Below are positions 33,909-43,600 of a DNA stretch of 64,000 nucleotides, piece after piece. The translations under genes were made by a program, and so were the position numbers. How positions within the stretch are numbered: the stretch's first letter is position 1; each line of letters begins with the position of its first letter. The notes beneath the pieces were generated by a model that saw nothing but the letters and a program-made list of their open reading frames with translations, was not told the origin of the DNA and searched no databases. The DNA is from a virus. The stretch lies in IMG/VR virus record IMGVR_UViG_3300042924_003416, positions 1-64,000 of that record. One strand, written 5' to 3'.

Positions 33909-36900
33909 ATGATAAAAGTTAGAATTAAAAAAGTACCTAAAGCAAGAACTGGATACCAAGTTCAAGGAGCATTAGTTAATGATGTACCTGCAATGGGAGG
34001 TATGGACTACAATGCTTATATAGGTAAAGAAAAACTTAAGGAAAGTAAGTACATCACCGCTGTCCCTAGAGAAGAAGCAAATCTTGAAGCAGAGGGAGGT
34101 GAAACAGTATATGGAGACATCAATGGTGATGGAATGCCAGAACATAAAATCATCAAAGGACCAAGACATGCTCAAGGTGGAGTTCCTCTAAGTCTTCCTG
34201 AAGATACTTTTATCTTTAGTGATACCAGAGCTATGAGGATAAAAGATCCTGAGATACTTACTATGTTTGGTAAAGGTGGTGCAAATAAATCTTTTACACC
34301 TGCAGAACTTGCTAAACAATATGATGTACAGAAATATAGAAAACTTTTAGAAGATCCTGATACAGATGCAATAGAAAGAAAGACTGCTGAGTTGATGATC
34401 AAAAAGTATGTTATAAAACTTGGTTGTCTTGCTCTTACACAAGAGTCTATGAAAGGATTCCCTCAAGGAATTCCTGCCGTAGCAAAACCTTGTATGGAAG
34501 CTAAAGGTCTTACAGAACAAGATATATTACCAAGTAAAGAAATACAAGGTCTAAATGAACAGTTGAAGCAACAAATGCAACAACAAGAAGGAGGAGATGA
34601 AAATCAAGTTCAAGAGGCTGTTGACATGAATGAAGGAAATCCTGTTGCTGAACCTACACAACAAGAACCTCAAGGTGAAATGCCTCCATCTCCAGAAGAA
34701 ATGATGATGTATGGTGGTCATAGAAGATTAAGAAGAGGTCAAATGGGAATGGAACAAGTTCCACAAGAAATGATGGAGCCTCAACAAGAACAAGGAGGAG
34801 GAGATGAGATGATGGAAATTGTTCAAGAAGTTCAATCTGCTTTAGAAAGAGGTGCTGACCCTTCTGAAGTTGTTATGAATTTATTAGAGAATAATGTTCC
34901 TCCACAAGCAATAGTAGAAATCTTTGCTCAATTGGGTGCAGATCCACAACAAGCTGCTGGTCTTGTAGAACAAGTAATAAGTCAAGCTCAAGGTGGTGGT
35001 CAAGAACAAATGATGCAAGAACAACCTATGTCAGAAGAAGAAGCAATGATGATGCAACAACAACAGATGCAACAACAAGCTCCTCCAATGGCAATGTATG
35101 GGATGACTATGGGTGGTTATGATATGCCTTTTTTTGACATACCTCAAGCTGAATATGGAATGTCTATGGGTTCTGGTATGTCTCAAAACTATCAGGGAAG
35201 ACCTAAAAGAATTCCTGGATCAGGTCCTATGTTTCCATTAACAAGAGCAGACAATGGTATTGTGGTTGATGGTAGTAATATGACAGAAGAACAACTACAA
35301 AGAGCAATTTGGAATGAACAACAAAAAGCACTTAAAGATTGGAAAGATAAAAATCCCGGTAAAGATCCAAAAACATCTGGTTATAAAGAACCACAAATTA
35401 ATGTAAAACGTAAAGATGCATCAGGTAAAGTTATAACTTCAAAGTTAAAATCATCAGGATTTATTATTCCTGAAGGTAAAGATATTAGTGATTTAAAAGG
35501 TTTTCCTGATACACCAAGAGGGAGAACTGTTGCTGCACAGTATATGTTAATTGAAGATAACTTAAAAAATCCTATAGTTCAAGCTGAGATTATTAAAAAT
35601 ACTAAAGAAGCAATTGAAAATCCTGATGCTTGGACAGGTAAAGGTGGTAAAAGAAATGCAAATAACACATGGTCTAAAAAATATGGATCTTTACCAGATG
35701 ACGAAGAAATTATAAAACAAGCATTAAATCATCAAAAAAGAAATTTAATGTTTGAAGCTAATGAAGTAGATCCTCAATTATTTACAGATGTTGGTGATGC
35801 TTTAGATAAAGCAAGTACAGTTGTATCTGAAAAATATATAAATCCTAAAACAGGAAAACCCTATACTTTAAAAGAAGCCCAATCTGAATTAAAAAGATTA
35901 ACTGATAAGGGATACACAAGTATAGCAAAGATGTCAGAGAAACTTAAAGTTCCTTTAGATCCTTTAGGAAAAGATCGAGTTTTACAACAAGCTACAATGC
36001 ATTCATATGCAAAGTCTTATCAAAATTTTCAAAAAGGTGACTATGATTCTAATCCAGATGCTAAATATGCTATGGATAATTTTTTAGGTAATGTAAGTTT
36101 AGTACATGCCGGAGCAAATGATGAAACCTCAATGGGTGCTTTATATGGTACAATTGGTAATAAAATATCACCTCTTGATGATAAATATAATTATGCTAAT
36201 AATAACTGGTATGATTTTGCAAATAGTTCAAAAGGAGATAGTAGATTTACAACTTATGGTGATACAAGTGCTGGTCATAGATATATGGTTGGTAAAAGAA
36301 ATTATGAATTTGAAGATTTACCACCCGAAGTAGATCCAAATTGTCAATGTGCAGATCCTAATAAACCTAACTATGGTCAGTATAAAGATGCTAATGGAAA
36401 TTGTAGTTGTACTCCTCCAGATGTTCCAAAAGATAAACCAAAGAATTGCCCATGTAGAAAGTCTGATGGAACAGAAATAAACATGACTCCTGATAAAGAT
36501 GGTAACTGTCCTCCTTGTACAGAAGAACAAACTATTGAAACTCCTGCACCTCCTGCTGAATGGTGGTTACAAGATACTATTAAAACTACTGGTGCATTTG
36601 GAGACTTAATGGGTATTAAAAAATATATGCCGTGGGCACCAGGAGTTGAACTTGGAACACCAAGACCAACTTTTATGGATCCTACAAGAGAACTTGCTGC
36701 TAATGCAGAACAAGCAAACATCCAAACCCAAGGTATGGCACAGTTTGCAGGACCTCAAGCATTGTCTGCAAGATCATCTGGTATACAAGGTCAAGCTGCT
36801 AAGAATGCTGCTGATGTACTTGCTAAGTATAATAATGCTAATGTTAATGTTGCAAATCAATTTGAAATGAAAGCAAATGACATTAGAAATCAAGAGAGTA

Positions 36901-37382
36901 TGTTAAAACAAGCAACTGCTCAAAGAGTCTATGATCAGAATACAGTTGCTAACCAACAGTTTGATAATGCTAAGTTGGCAATGAGAAATCAGTTAAGAAA
37001 CTACTATACTAATGCAATTACTAACAGATGGAAAACAGATGCTCTTAATCAAATGTTCCCTAACTATGCTGTATCTGCTGGAGTAGGTGGAAGAATGGAT
37101 TATAGACCTTCAGAAAGAACTCCTAACCCAACACAGACTACAGGTAAAACTAGAGAAGAGTGGTTCATGTGGTGTAAAAACAATGGAGATCCTAATCCTT
37201 CTGCATGTGCTCAAAGAATGATGGATAATAAAGGAAGTTCAAGTAGTAGCAGTGATGGGGCAGATGCAAACATGATTAAAACTATGTATGGTCAATATGG
37301 TGGGGCTATGTATCCAGATGATGATTTTTATGAAGATGGAGGATATGTACATGTTAATTCATGGCTACCATTTATAATGTAA
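33909..37382 (+). CDS. Conserved crAss-like cargo or structural protein with Met/Gln-rich region
   Basis: A 1157-residue protein. The N-terminus MIKVRIKKVPKARTGYQ carries the recurrent motif at residues 9-15. Residues 75-110 contain GPRHAQGGVPLSLPEDTFIF followed by SDTRAM, a block I associate with large internal virion proteins of crAss-like phages. Residues about 215-410 are extraordinarily rich in Gln, Met and Glu (QQQQMQQQAPPMAMYG) with helical parts between, and end at another motif copy, DIPQAEYGMSM. At about 812-834 a CQCADPNKPNYGQYKDANGN unit and more Cys pairs occur. The C-terminal quarter is a long Asn/Ala/Gln-rich helix (AKNAADVLAKYNNANVNVAN) and a Ser-rich stretch, then YGGAMYPDDDFYEDGGY. 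It is probably ejected with the genome. Exact role unknown. Confidence 0.6.
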   Translation: MIKVRIKKVPKARTGYQVQGALVNDVPAMGGMDYNAYIGKEKLKESKYITAVPREEANLEAEGGETVYGDINGDGMPEHKIIKGPRHAQGGVPLSLPEDTFIFSDTRAMRIKDPEILTMFGKGGANKSFTPAELAKQYDVQKYRKLLEDPDTDAIERKTAELMIKKYVIKLGCLALTQESMKGFPQGIPAVAKPCMEAKGLTEQDILPSKEIQGLNEQLKQQMQQQEGGDENQVQEAVDMNEGNPVAEPTQQEPQGEMPPSPEEMMMYGGHRRLRRGQMGMEQVPQEMMEPQQEQGGGDEMMEIVQEVQSALERGADPSEVVMNLLENNVPPQAIVEIFAQLGADPQQAAGLVEQVISQAQGGGQEQMMQEQPMSEEEAMMMQQQQMQQQAPPMAMYGMTMGGYDMPFFDIPQAEYGMSMGSGMSQNYQGRPKRIPGSGPMFPLTRADNGIVVDGSNMTEEQLQRAIWNEQQKALKDWKDKNPGKDPKTSGYKEPQINVKRKDASGKVITSKLKSSGFIIPEGKDISDLKGFPDTPRGRTVAAQYMLIEDNLKNPIVQAEIIKNTKEAIENPDAWTGKGGKRNANNTWSKKYGSLPDDEEIIKQALNHQKRNLMFEANEVDPQLFTDVGDALDKASTVVSEKYINPKTGKPYTLKEAQSELKRLTDKGYTSIAKMSEKLKVPLDPLGKDRVLQQATMHSYAKSYQNFQKGDYDSNPDAKYAMDNFLGNVSLVHAGANDETSMGALYGTIGNKISPLDDKYNYANNNWYDFANSSKGDSRFTTYGDTSAGHRYMVGKRNYEFEDLPPEVDPNCQCADPNKPNYGQYKDANGNCSCTPPDVPKDKPKNCPCRKSDGTEINMTPDKDGNCPPCTEEQTIETPAPPAEWWLQDTIKTTGAFGDLMGIKKYMPWAPGVELGTPRPTFMDPTRELAANAEQANIQTQGMAQFAGPQALSARSSGIQGQAAKNAADVLAKYNNANVNVANQFEMKANDIRNQESMLKQATAQRVYDQNTVANQQFDNAKLAMRNQLRNYYTNAITNRWKTDALNQMFPNYAVSAGVGGRMDYRPSERTPNPTQTTGKTREEWFMWCKNNGDPNPSACAQRMMDNKGSSSSSSDGADANMIKTMYGQYGGAMYPDDDFYEDGGYVHVNSWLPFIM

Positions 37383-37398
37383 ACTTTACAAGTTTATT
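37380..37398. repeat. Palindrome overlapping a stop codon, second copy
   Basis: TAAACTT at 37380-37386 pairs with AAGTTTA at 37390-37396 with a TAC loop. The TAA stop is the first three bases. It differs from the copy at 28787 at one loop base only, over the shared 19 bases. No TTTAGTATATTA motif follows before the next start at 37439. Confidence 0.5.
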
Positions 37399-37438
37399 AA
37401 ACTTAAAAAATTTTAATAGTTTTACACAAACATAAATT

Positions 37439-40400
37439 ATGGCAACGTATTTACAAGGAGTCACAGATTATATACCAGATTATCAGCCGTTTCAGCCGGA
37501 TTTAAATTTCTATTCTAATCTATTACAGGCTAAACAAAGTCAATATGATACTAATTGGAAACAATTAAATAATCTTTATGGTCAATTATATGGTGCTGAT
37601 TTAACTCATGATATGAATATCAAGAAGAAAGATGAACTATTAAAACAAATTGACTTTAATCTTAAAAGAGTATCTGGGTTAGATCTTTCTCTAGAGCAGA
37701 ATGTAGATCAAGCAACACAAGTATTTAGACCATTTTATGAAGATCAGTATCTTATGAAAGATATGGCTTGGACTAAAAACTGGAAAAATACATATCAGTA
37801 TGCTGAAGGTTTAAGAAAGTCACAAGATAAAAAACAAAGAGAACAGTGGTGGAAAGAAGGTGTTCAAGGTCTTGAGTTAAGAAGACAAATGTTTAAAGAT
37901 GCAAATCTTGAAGAAACATTAGGAATGGCAAATGCTGAATATACACCCTTTGTCAATGCTGGTCAAACATACTTTGATCTTGCTAAAAAATATAATGTAG
38001 GAAAGATAGAGGAAAAACCTGATTCTTCTGGATTATATATGGTAAGAAAAAAGAATGGAGAACTTATTCTTCCTACATTACAAAATATGTTTTTAGCTGA
38101 ATATGCAAATAATCCTGGAATACAGGACATGTATAGAGAAGCTGCTTTTGTAGAAAGGATGAACTATGCTTATCAAAATAAAGATAAATTTGGTAGTGTA
38201 CTTGAAGCAGAAAAAGATTACATTAAAACTAAGTATGATTATATTAAAAATTATGCTTCAAAAAATAATGCTAAAGCTCAAGATGAGTTAAGTGTTACTA
38301 AAAACTTACAAGGTTCATTAGAAGAAGATGTTAAAAAAGGAAATGTTAATCCTCAGCAACAATCTTATGCAGAACAACTTCAAAGTCTTTTAGCAGTAAA
38401 TAGTGCTGTAGCAGACAATGCTGAAAAAGTAAATAGTCAAATTAATGATAAACAAGCTACTACTACACAAAAAGGTTATGATGAAGATATACTATCTGAT
38501 TTAGACTTAGCAAGATTAAAAGTTGATGCTGGATTTGCATCTATAAGAGCAGAACAAGATATACTAGGTGCTGCAAATAATTATGCAGATCTAAATAGTG
38601 AATTTATAGTTAAAGCAAATCCTGTTGGTCTTGAGTTCTTAAGACATAAACATGCTACTCAAAGACAAGCACAATCAGCTAGAGATAGACAAGCAGAGAT
38701 ACAACAGAGACATGAGAATGCAATGTTTCAAAAAGCTGTTGATTATAATGTGAGTAGAAATTACTGGTCATTTGATGAGAATGGTAAATTAAATACTAAC
38801 CCTCAAGCAAATGGATTTAATTCCACATTTACAACTCCAGATGGAACAAATACTGAAGGTAAATTTACTTTTGATGCTTTGCAAAAAATGGCAAGAGAAC
38901 AGTTAATTAAAAATAATGCTGCTGGTGGTGTTGATGCTTTAATGAAAATGATTCATGCAGGTGTTACTAGTAATGGAGGTTCACAATTTACTGCAGCTCA
39001 ATTAGCAAAAATGATAACTAAAATTAATCCTAGTGATCCTACTGCTAAAAGAATTCTTAAAGAAGGAAGTACTCCAGAGAATTTAAAACAAATTCAACAA
39101 GTATGGAATAATGTTTGGAATAGTTATAAAAAAGATCCTAATGGTTTCACAATGAGAACAGCAAGTTCAGGACAAATTCATAATCTACATGAGGTTATGA
39201 AAAACTGGGCTGGTGCACATTCTGCTACATCATTAGCACAAGACTTTAGTAAGAATCAATCTTTAATTCAATTAGAGCAACTTGGAAGAGCTGACATGGC
39301 ACTGAATGAAACACGTAATAAAAACTATGACAATATTAAAGCTAAGTTTTCACAAGACTTAAATTATATAGTTAAGAAAGTTAAAGAAAAAGATCCTAAA
39401 GCATATGCTAATGTAACAGATGCTAAAATAGAGCAAGCTGTTAATTTAATGATTAATAGATATGTTCTTGATGGTAAAGGTCATACAGAAGAGTTTAACA
39501 AAATTGCTCCTGAAATAGATAGACAGGTGTCAGCAATACTTGGATTTAATATTGGTAAAAGTACTAATCAAGCTTCAGAAGCTAAATGGTATAACTATGT
39601 GTTTCCTTTAACTAATATACCAAGAATTCTTGGTGACGGAAGAGAAACTGTAGAAGGTTCAGCATCATGGGTAGCTGATGTATTTGATCAATCTTTTGAT
39701 GAACTTACAAATTTAGATCCTGATAATGGTGGTTTAACACCTTATTTTCCTAATATTAAAAAGTCAGGAGATGATAATCAATATGGTCTTGCTACTGAAA
39801 CAACAAATATAAAAGTTGCTCCAGGAGTTAATTGGGATCCAGGAAATCAATCTGCATCAGGTATGTTCTCTACAATTTTAGGAACTCTTTGGGATCAAGA
39901 TATAAATCAATATAGGATAACATTGGAAGGTAATCAATTACCAGCAGACGTAGAAGCTCCAACAGGTATTGATAAATCTGAAGCACTTGCAATTGTAAGA
40001 GAACTTCAAGGAAGATTAAATACTGATGATAAACTAGAACCATTTTTTATAGGTGCAACATCTATGTCAATGGAAAGTGAAAAGCTAGGTTCTATGAAAT
40101 TAATGGCACCAAGAGATGTTATTGAAAAAGTTATTAAAAGTATGGCTGGTGATGATGTTAAAGAATTAGATATAAAAGCTAAAATAGATAATATTTATCA
40201 GAAAGGTATTACATTTATTGCTCCTAAACAAACTTGGGAAAGTAATAGATTATTTAACATGCAATTTGCTACTCCTACAGAAGCAGCATTAAGAGTTGGA
40301 CCAATTAAATATGAGGATCCTAATGGTAACGGTAGATACAGAATTGAGAAAGTACCAGGTTCTGGAGACTATATTGGTATAGTTGAATTAAATGAACTTA

Positions 40401-40636
40401 AACCTAATGGTGAGGTAAATGTCCTTACTAGACAGTGGGATGTAAATGTAAAAAGTGGAAAGACTATTGATTTAAAAGAACAAGAAAGTTTTAACATGAT
40501 TCAAAGTGCAATTCCATTAAATCTTGATATGTTTAAAAGAATACATCAATCTGGAGATCCTGCTACATTAGAAAAGGCAACTAAAAATCTCGGACAAAGA
40601 CCTAATAATCCTTTTTGGAACTATAATAAGAAATAA
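37439..40636 (+). CDS. Conserved crAss-like cargo protein, helical
   Basis: A 1065-residue, mainly alpha-helical protein. The N-terminus MATYLQGVTDYIPDYQPFQP followed by DLNFYSNLLQAKQSQYD is characteristic, from memory, of a large internal protein conserved across crAss-like phages and encoded just before the polymerase genes. Residues 30-420 are predicted coils and helices with many Gln, Lys and Asn, such as ATQRQAQSARDRQAEIQQRH at about 400-419. The C-terminal 250 residues become beta-rich (GNGRYRIEKVPGSGDYIGIV). There is no KAQxG motif or GG tag, in contrast to the four preceding large proteins. It precedes the polymerase-region giants by two bases. A packaged, ejected role is inferred from family and order. 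Confidence 0.7.
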   Translation: MATYLQGVTDYIPDYQPFQPDLNFYSNLLQAKQSQYDTNWKQLNNLYGQLYGADLTHDMNIKKKDELLKQIDFNLKRVSGLDLSLEQNVDQATQVFRPFYEDQYLMKDMAWTKNWKNTYQYAEGLRKSQDKKQREQWWKEGVQGLELRRQMFKDANLEETLGMANAEYTPFVNAGQTYFDLAKKYNVGKIEEKPDSSGLYMVRKKNGELILPTLQNMFLAEYANNPGIQDMYREAAFVERMNYAYQNKDKFGSVLEAEKDYIKTKYDYIKNYASKNNAKAQDELSVTKNLQGSLEEDVKKGNVNPQQQSYAEQLQSLLAVNSAVADNAEKVNSQINDKQATTTQKGYDEDILSDLDLARLKVDAGFASIRAEQDILGAANNYADLNSEFIVKANPVGLEFLRHKHATQRQAQSARDRQAEIQQRHENAMFQKAVDYNVSRNYWSFDENGKLNTNPQANGFNSTFTTPDGTNTEGKFTFDALQKMAREQLIKNNAAGGVDALMKMIHAGVTSNGGSQFTAAQLAKMITKINPSDPTAKRILKEGSTPENLKQIQQVWNNVWNSYKKDPNGFTMRTASSGQIHNLHEVMKNWAGAHSATSLAQDFSKNQSLIQLEQLGRADMALNETRNKNYDNIKAKFSQDLNYIVKKVKEKDPKAYANVTDAKIEQAVNLMINRYVLDGKGHTEEFNKIAPEIDRQVSAILGFNIGKSTNQASEAKWYNYVFPLTNIPRILGDGRETVEGSASWVADVFDQSFDELTNLDPDNGGLTPYFPNIKKSGDDNQYGLATETTNIKVAPGVNWDPGNQSASGMFSTILGTLWDQDINQYRITLEGNQLPADVEAPTGIDKSEALAIVRELQGRLNTDDKLEPFFIGATSMSMESEKLGSMKLMAPRDVIEKVIKSMAGDDVKELDIKAKIDNIYQKGITFIAPKQTWESNRLFNMQFATPTEAALRVGPIKYEDPNGNGRYRIEKVPGSGDYIGIVELNELKPNGEVNVLTRQWDVNVKSGKTIDLKEQESFNMIQSAIPLNLDMFKRIHQSGDPATLEKATKNLGQRPNNPFWNYNKK

Positions 40637-40638
40637 AA

Positions 40639-43600
40639 ATGGCAGAAGAAACAATAGGTGGTGCTGAAAATTTAGAAAGTCAACCATCTGCTTTTGATCA
40701 ATTACTAGCAAAAAGTGATATGTTAAATCCAGCAAGGATTGAACAACCTATGGCTCCAAAAGTTAATTGGCAAGATAACTTTGTTAACCCAACTAATTAT
40801 ATAAAAGATAATACTGCAGGTGTATCTCCTAACTATCCTCCTTCAGAAGTAAAAGCTGCACAAAGAAGTGGTGCAATGGGTGGTAGTTTTGAAGCAATCC
40901 TAGATAAAGGGATGGCTAAAATTAATGGTATGTCTGACGTAGGTTCATATGCAGAACCTTATGCATATGATACATCTCCTAAAGGTACATTTAGAGATAG
41001 ATACAAAGGATATGGTCAAGAAACATTTAATAAAATTGGATTTCATCCACTTATAGATAATGAAACTTGGTTTAATCAGAATACTACATTTGGTGATGAT
41101 TTAAAAAGATGGTCAACTAATTCTCTTTGGCCAATGGTTTCTAAAGGATTTATGGATCCTATTAAATCATATCAAAGTATAATGAATGGTGATGGTCTTT
41201 TCAATGCAGATGAACAAAGTGCAAGAGACTATGAATATTATAATGCAATTGGTGCATCAACTAAAGGTGGTCTAGGTGGGTTTACTGTAAACTTACTTAA
41301 CTCTGCATCTTATTCTATGGGTATCTTACTTGAAGGTGCTGTAGAAGGAGCACTAATTGGAGGAATGTTTAGTGGTGGTAATCCAACTGCTGGTGCATTA
41401 GAAGGAGGTGCTGCATTTGCAAGAAAGTTAGGTAGTTTACCTAAGTCATTAATAGATGCTACAAAAGCAACTGGTAAGTTACTTTCTAGTGTAAAAAATT
41501 ATTCCAACTTAGCAAAAGCAAAAGAACTATATAAATCTGCCGGCTCAAGTTTTGGAAATTTTATAAATCCATTACATAATACATTTGAAGCATATCATCA
41601 ATTAAAAAATACTGATAACATAACAAACCTTGCAAGAAGTTCTGCTACTGCAGGAGCACTTTGGCATGATATGATGTCTATGAACCTAGCACTTTCAGAA
41701 GGTAAACTTGAAGGTGGTTTTACAAGATATCAAGGATATGATAAATTATATAATGAATTTATGGCTGATCCTAAGAATGGGGGTAAACCTCCTTCATTAG
41801 AAGAGCAAGAGTCAATGATGAGACAGGCATCTAAAGGTGCATGGTTAAATACTACTCTTAACACAGGCCTTATATTTCTTAGTAATAAAATAGCATTCCC
41901 ATCTATTACAAATGCAAGTTTTCTAAAAGGAGTTCCTAAGTTTGCTTTTGGTAAAGTTGTTGGTAATGTTGGAAAAGAGTATCAAATATTATTTGATCCT
42001 GGTAAAAAAGCTTTAGAAGGTGTATTTGCAAAACAAAAAATAAGTTTTGGAAATGCAATTAAATCATTAGCAAAACCAGCAACATATGGTAAAGTAGGTT
42101 TAAACTATTTTAAAGCCAATGTTGTTGAAGGTGGTCAAGAAGTTTCTCAAGATGTATTACAAGAAGCAGTTCAAGATTATTATGTTCAATCTTATAAAAA
42201 TAAAGATGCAAGAAATTATAGATACGGTGCTGGTTTATTAGGTAGTGCAATCAGTAAACAATGGAACACTCAAGGTCTTGAAACATTTCTTTCTGGTTTT
42301 TTAATGGGTAGTATATTACAAGCTCCTGGAAAAATTAAGAGTTATGCAACAATGGGGTATAATGATTACTTTAAAAAAGATGCAAGTTATCAAGAATATA
42401 TAAAAGGTAGAGAACAAGTTGCTGATGATGTAGTAAATGAATTAAACACCATGTACAAAAGTGGTGATTATTTTTTTGATCCAAGAATTAATAACTATGC
42501 TAATCAAGCACTAGCTGCTAATGTAGTAGATGATCCAGATAGTCATACTACAAAAGAAATAAAAGATACTGAATTTGCTGCTTTCCAATCAGCTGTACTT
42601 GGTTCATTACAAAGAGGAACATTTGATATGTTCTTAAATCATTATAAGGGTTATAAACAAGCAACTCCAGAAGATATTGAACAAGCATGGAATTTAAAAC
42701 CAGGTGAAGGTGTAAAAGCATTAGAAAGATTTGACAAAGCAATAGAAAATGCAGAAAAAATCCGTGATAGATGGAACACTGCAAAAGACAAAATGAAATT
42801 CATGGCAAATCTTGATGACTATGAAGAAGGTAGTGATGAGTATAAGATAGCTGAAATTTATAACAAAGCATATAATCAGTCTTTATATAATTATGTTTTC
42901 TTACATAACTCATATGATGACAATGTCAATAGATTAGGTAAGCTGTATCAAAATCTTTCTTCTTTATCTGTAATAAAAAATTCTACTTTCTCTGACTTTG
43001 TGGGGTTAGTTGATTCTAACAGACTGTCTCAAGAAATTGAAATGCTTAAAACAGAAGTAGAAAGTTTAGAAAGTTTTGGAACAACAGAAGCACTTACTGA
43101 AGCTGCAAGAAAAAGAGGATTATCTGAATTGTATTCAAAATTTCAAGAGAAACAAGAGGAACTTGTAGATTTGTTTGTAAACAAAAGTTTCCTTGACAAT
43201 ATTGTTAATGAAATAAAACAAGAAGATCCAGATCTTACTGATAATCAGGCTACTATAAAAGCAATTAATAAAGTAGTTGATGATTATGATCAAGGTAAAA
43301 GTAATGAGTTCATAGAATATAAAGAAGCATTTTCTGAATTACTTTATGGAATGGCTGAGACTCCTGAAAAGAAACTAAAACTTGAGGAGGAAATACAAAA
43401 TGTTGGTGGTATTGATGTTCTATTTGATGAACTTTTAGATACACATATTCTTAAAAATGAAAATGCAAGATTAATTCAATATGTTAATACACTTGCAAAT
43501 CCAAGAGAGTTCTATGAACACTTGATGAGAAACTTTAAGTTTATGAAAGACCTCTATGATAATAGAGAGGAAACCATAAAGGAAATTGTAAATGGAGAAA

